A stretch of DNA of 6,810 nt, from the NCBI GenBank assembly GCA_018222665.1, contig JAAEZW010000095.1, positions 1-6,810 on the forward strand. Reading direction: 5' to 3'. A model generated the notes under the pieces. The model saw nothing but the letters and a program-made list of their open reading frames with translations, did not search any database and was not told the DNA's origin. Origin of the DNA: Paracoccaceae bacterium. GTDB taxonomy: Bacteria; Pseudomonadota; Alphaproteobacteria; Rhodobacterales; Rhodobacteraceae. Positions 5,397 to 6,810 of this stretch are shown here, piece by piece (within the stretch, counting starts at the first letter, position 1; the number at the start of each line of letters is the position of its first letter). Position numbers and translations under genes: made by a program.

Positions 5397-6494
5397 TTAG
5401 GGTTGAACCACGATGTTGCCAGAGTGATTTTTGGCGATGAAGGCCGTCTGCGCAGCCACCAATTCAGAAAGCGGATAGGTCGCGGCAAGGGCGGGTTTGA
5501 TTGCACCACTTTCGATCAGTTTTACCAAATTCCCCATGACCTTCGGGTCAATGACCGTGGACCCCAAGAATGTCAGATCGCGCAGGTAAAAGGTGCGTAG
5601 GTCGAAATCAACAATCGGGCCTGCGATTGCGCCAGAACAGACGTATCGCCCGCCACGCTCTAGCTGATCAATCAGGTTGCCCCAATGTGCCCCGCCCACC
5701 ACATCTGCAACAACTGTGATTTTTTCATCTGCTAAAACGGCGTTTAGGTTTTCTGGCATACGGGGCAAAATTAGGTCCGCACCCAGTTCGCGCACCGCAT
5801 CATGTTTGCTTTCTGATGCCAACGCAATCACGCGTGCACCACGGCATTTGGACAATTGCACCAATGCGCCGCCAACACCCCCCGATGCTCCCGGCACCAA
5901 AACGATGTCTCCCTCTTTGACATCGGCGCGGGTCAACATGCCCTCGGCCGTGGAATATGAACAACTAAACGTTGCCAACTCTGCATTGCTGTAATCGGAA
6001 TTTACCGCCCATGCATTTGCCGCGGGTATTTTAGCATATTGTGCAAAACCGCCATCGCATTCAGACCCGAAATAATACGTTTTATCCATGTTGCGAGGAT
6101 CGTCTGGATCGCGCAGCCAGTTGTCTGTAATCACACGCTCGCCAATGCGGGCGGGATCAACATTTGCACCAACGGCAACAATCAGGCCGCAAATATCCGC
6201 CCCCTGAATGCGCGGAAATGTGATCGGGCGGCCACCCCAGGTTGGATCCTCGTCCGAAACGGTATCGTATGAACCACCGGTTGTCGCCTCGCTTACACCC
6301 TTGGAGTACCAGCCAGAGCGTGTGTTCACGTCGGTATTATTTAACCCACAGGCCGCAACCCGTATCAATACGTCATCCGCATCGGGTGTGGGCGTTGGCC
6401 AATCTGTGCGCCATTCATACATATCCATGCCGCCATTTCCGTTCAGTACCATTGCCGACATGGTTTTAGGGACAGCGTTATCAGGATGCGACAT
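5397..6494 (-). CDS. Medium-chain dehydrogenase/reductase (quinone oxidoreductase-like), likely zinc-independent
   Basis: I chose the ATG at 6492-6494 (365 residues, MSHPDN...). It has a GAGGAG Shine-Dalgarno 6 nt upstream; the frame also opens at 6545, but the extra 17 residues are polar and lack a ribosome site. The protein has an N-terminal GroES-like domain and a Rossmann domain with GASGGVG (202-208) for the dinucleotide. The catalytic-zinc positions of alcohol dehydrogenases are not kept: the first region reads CGLNNTD (49-55) rather than CGxCxxD/H, and GHE is replaced by GAD (98-100). The four-cysteine structural zinc lobe is absent. This points to a quinone-reductase or enoyl-reductase-like activity, probably with NADPH. 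A long stretch at about 60-95 between these regions (SGWYSKG...TWGGRPITF) looks like an insertion relative to zeta-crystallin. It is the first gene of a two-gene unit with the probable hydroxyproline dehydratase. The substrate is unknown. Confidence 0.88.
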   Translation of the reverse strand: MSHPDNAVPKTMSAMVLNGNGGMDMYEWRTDWPTPTPDADDVLIRVAACGLNNTDVNTRSGWYSKGVSEATTGGSYDTVSDEDPTWGGRPITFPRIQGADICGLIVAVGANVDPARIGERVITDNWLRDPDDPRNMDKTYYFGSECDGGFAQYAKIPAANAWAVNSDYSNAELATFSCSYSTAEGMLTRADVKEGDIVLVPGASGGVGGALVQLSKCRGARVIALASESKHDAVRELGADLILPRMPENLNAVLADEKITVVADVVGGAHWGNLIDQLERGGRYVCSGAIAGPIVDFDLRTFYLRDLTFLGSTVIDPKVMGNLVKLIESGAIKPALAATYPLSELVAAQTAFIAKNHSGNIVVQP

Positions 6495-6768
6495 CGAATT
6501 CTCCTCAGGGTGATCAGTATTGTTTTCAACCAACGATGTTTGCATATGTTTGGCACGTCAGTTTGCGACTATTTTCTGTAAATAGATTTGTGAAAAACGA
6601 CCTGATGTTCGATTTCATTGTGTTCTCAACCTTGCTGAAGTATTCATGGCGCGACTACGTCTGACCCAATATCCTATCCCGATGGGGTGATTGATCCCCT
6701 AGGCCAGCGTGTGGGAAAGCATACACAACGTGCTTCGACGATTTGTTGAATAAATCGATAGGTGTATC
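6495..6768. other. Intergenic region between divergent genes; no gene recognised
   Basis: This 274-bp stretch separates the minus-strand reductase gene from the plus-strand frame starting at 6769, so it should hold both promoters. I see the reductase Shine-Dalgarno at about 6501-6506 and a short GGGG/CCCC pairing at about 6684-6699. No convincing -35/-10 pair, no tRNA and no recognisable operator was found. The codons between 6495 and 6545 are open in the reductase frame but are judged untranslated. Confidence 0.5.
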
Positions 6769-6810
6769 ATGTGGAATAGATTAATAGCGATCTTTGCGGT
6801 TGTCCTAGTG
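6769..6810 (+). CDS. N-terminal start of a possible exported or membrane protein, cut by the window edge
   Basis: From ATG 6769 the frame stays open to the window end and reads MWNRLIAIFAVVLV. This is one basic residue followed by a continuous hydrophobic run, the beginning of a signal peptide or first membrane helix. A weak purine-rich AGGTG (6760-6764) lies 4 nt upstream. Only 14 codons are visible, so the product cannot be named. It is divergent from the reductase/dehydratase unit. Confidence 0.45.
   Translation, partial: MWNRLIAIFAVVLV

Noticed and set aside
6495..6545. 17-residue N-terminal extension of the reductase
   Set aside because: Polar and unlike the family start; a strong GAGGAG ribosome site lies within it, right before the ATG at 6494.
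1..6810. CRISPR arrays, insertion sequences, tRNA or rRNA genes
   Set aside because: No spaced direct repeats, transposase frames, terminal inverted repeats or tRNA-like cloverleaf were seen on reading both strands.

Overview
The window looks like chromosome from a marine alphaproteobacterium, most likely of the Rhodobacterales (Roseobacter group). This is an inference from three things: GC content near one half by eye, TGA-N9-TCA iron boxes of the kind used in alphaproteobacteria, and an enolase-superfamily enzyme closely resembling the cis-3-hydroxy-L-proline dehydratase described in Roseibium/Labrenzia-type bacteria. No taxonomic marker gene is present.

Left part (73-3023, minus strand): a four-gene operon preceded by a well-formed cobalamin (B12) riboswitch at about 2845-3023. 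In transcription order it encodes an unrecognised 57-residue single-helix membrane protein (2576-2749, a gene easily missed because it is short), an ABC ATPase (1827-2576, GTG start), an ABC-3 family permease (970-1827) and a TroA/ZnuA/MntA-type periplasmic metal-binding protein (73-960). The genes are tightly coupled: TAGTG and TGATG stop/start overlaps, then a 9-nt gap. By sequence alone the transporter would be called zinc or manganese. The B12 riboswitch argues instead for cobalt uptake, or some other need that arises when B12 is low.

Middle (3024-4268, plus strand): a 184-bp divergent control region, then a single gene (3208-4212) for a Fe(III)-binding periplasmic protein of the FbpA/FutA type. 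Two tandem TGA-N9-TCA boxes lie just upstream, the second overlapping a TTGACA -35 element, which indicates repression by RirA or a related regulator when iron is plentiful. No permease or ATPase gene accompanies it. A hairpin terminator at about 4236-4265 closes the gene and probably also serves the convergent operon on its right.

Right part (4265-6494, minus strand): a two-gene unit with a 22-nt gap. The first gene is a medium-chain dehydrogenase/reductase lacking the usual catalytic-zinc ligands (5397-6494). The second is an enolase-superfamily dehydratase, probably cis-3-hydroxy-L-proline dehydratase (4265-5374). The pair suggests catabolism of imino acids or a related compound, though the substrate of the reductase is unknown.

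Right edge (6495-6810): an intergenic stretch with no gene recognised until 6769, where a plus-strand reading frame with the start of a signal-peptide-like sequence runs off the window. The overall theme of the left half is metal supply under two separate sensors placed back to back: a B12 riboswitch for the minus-strand transporter, and iron boxes for the plus-strand binding protein.
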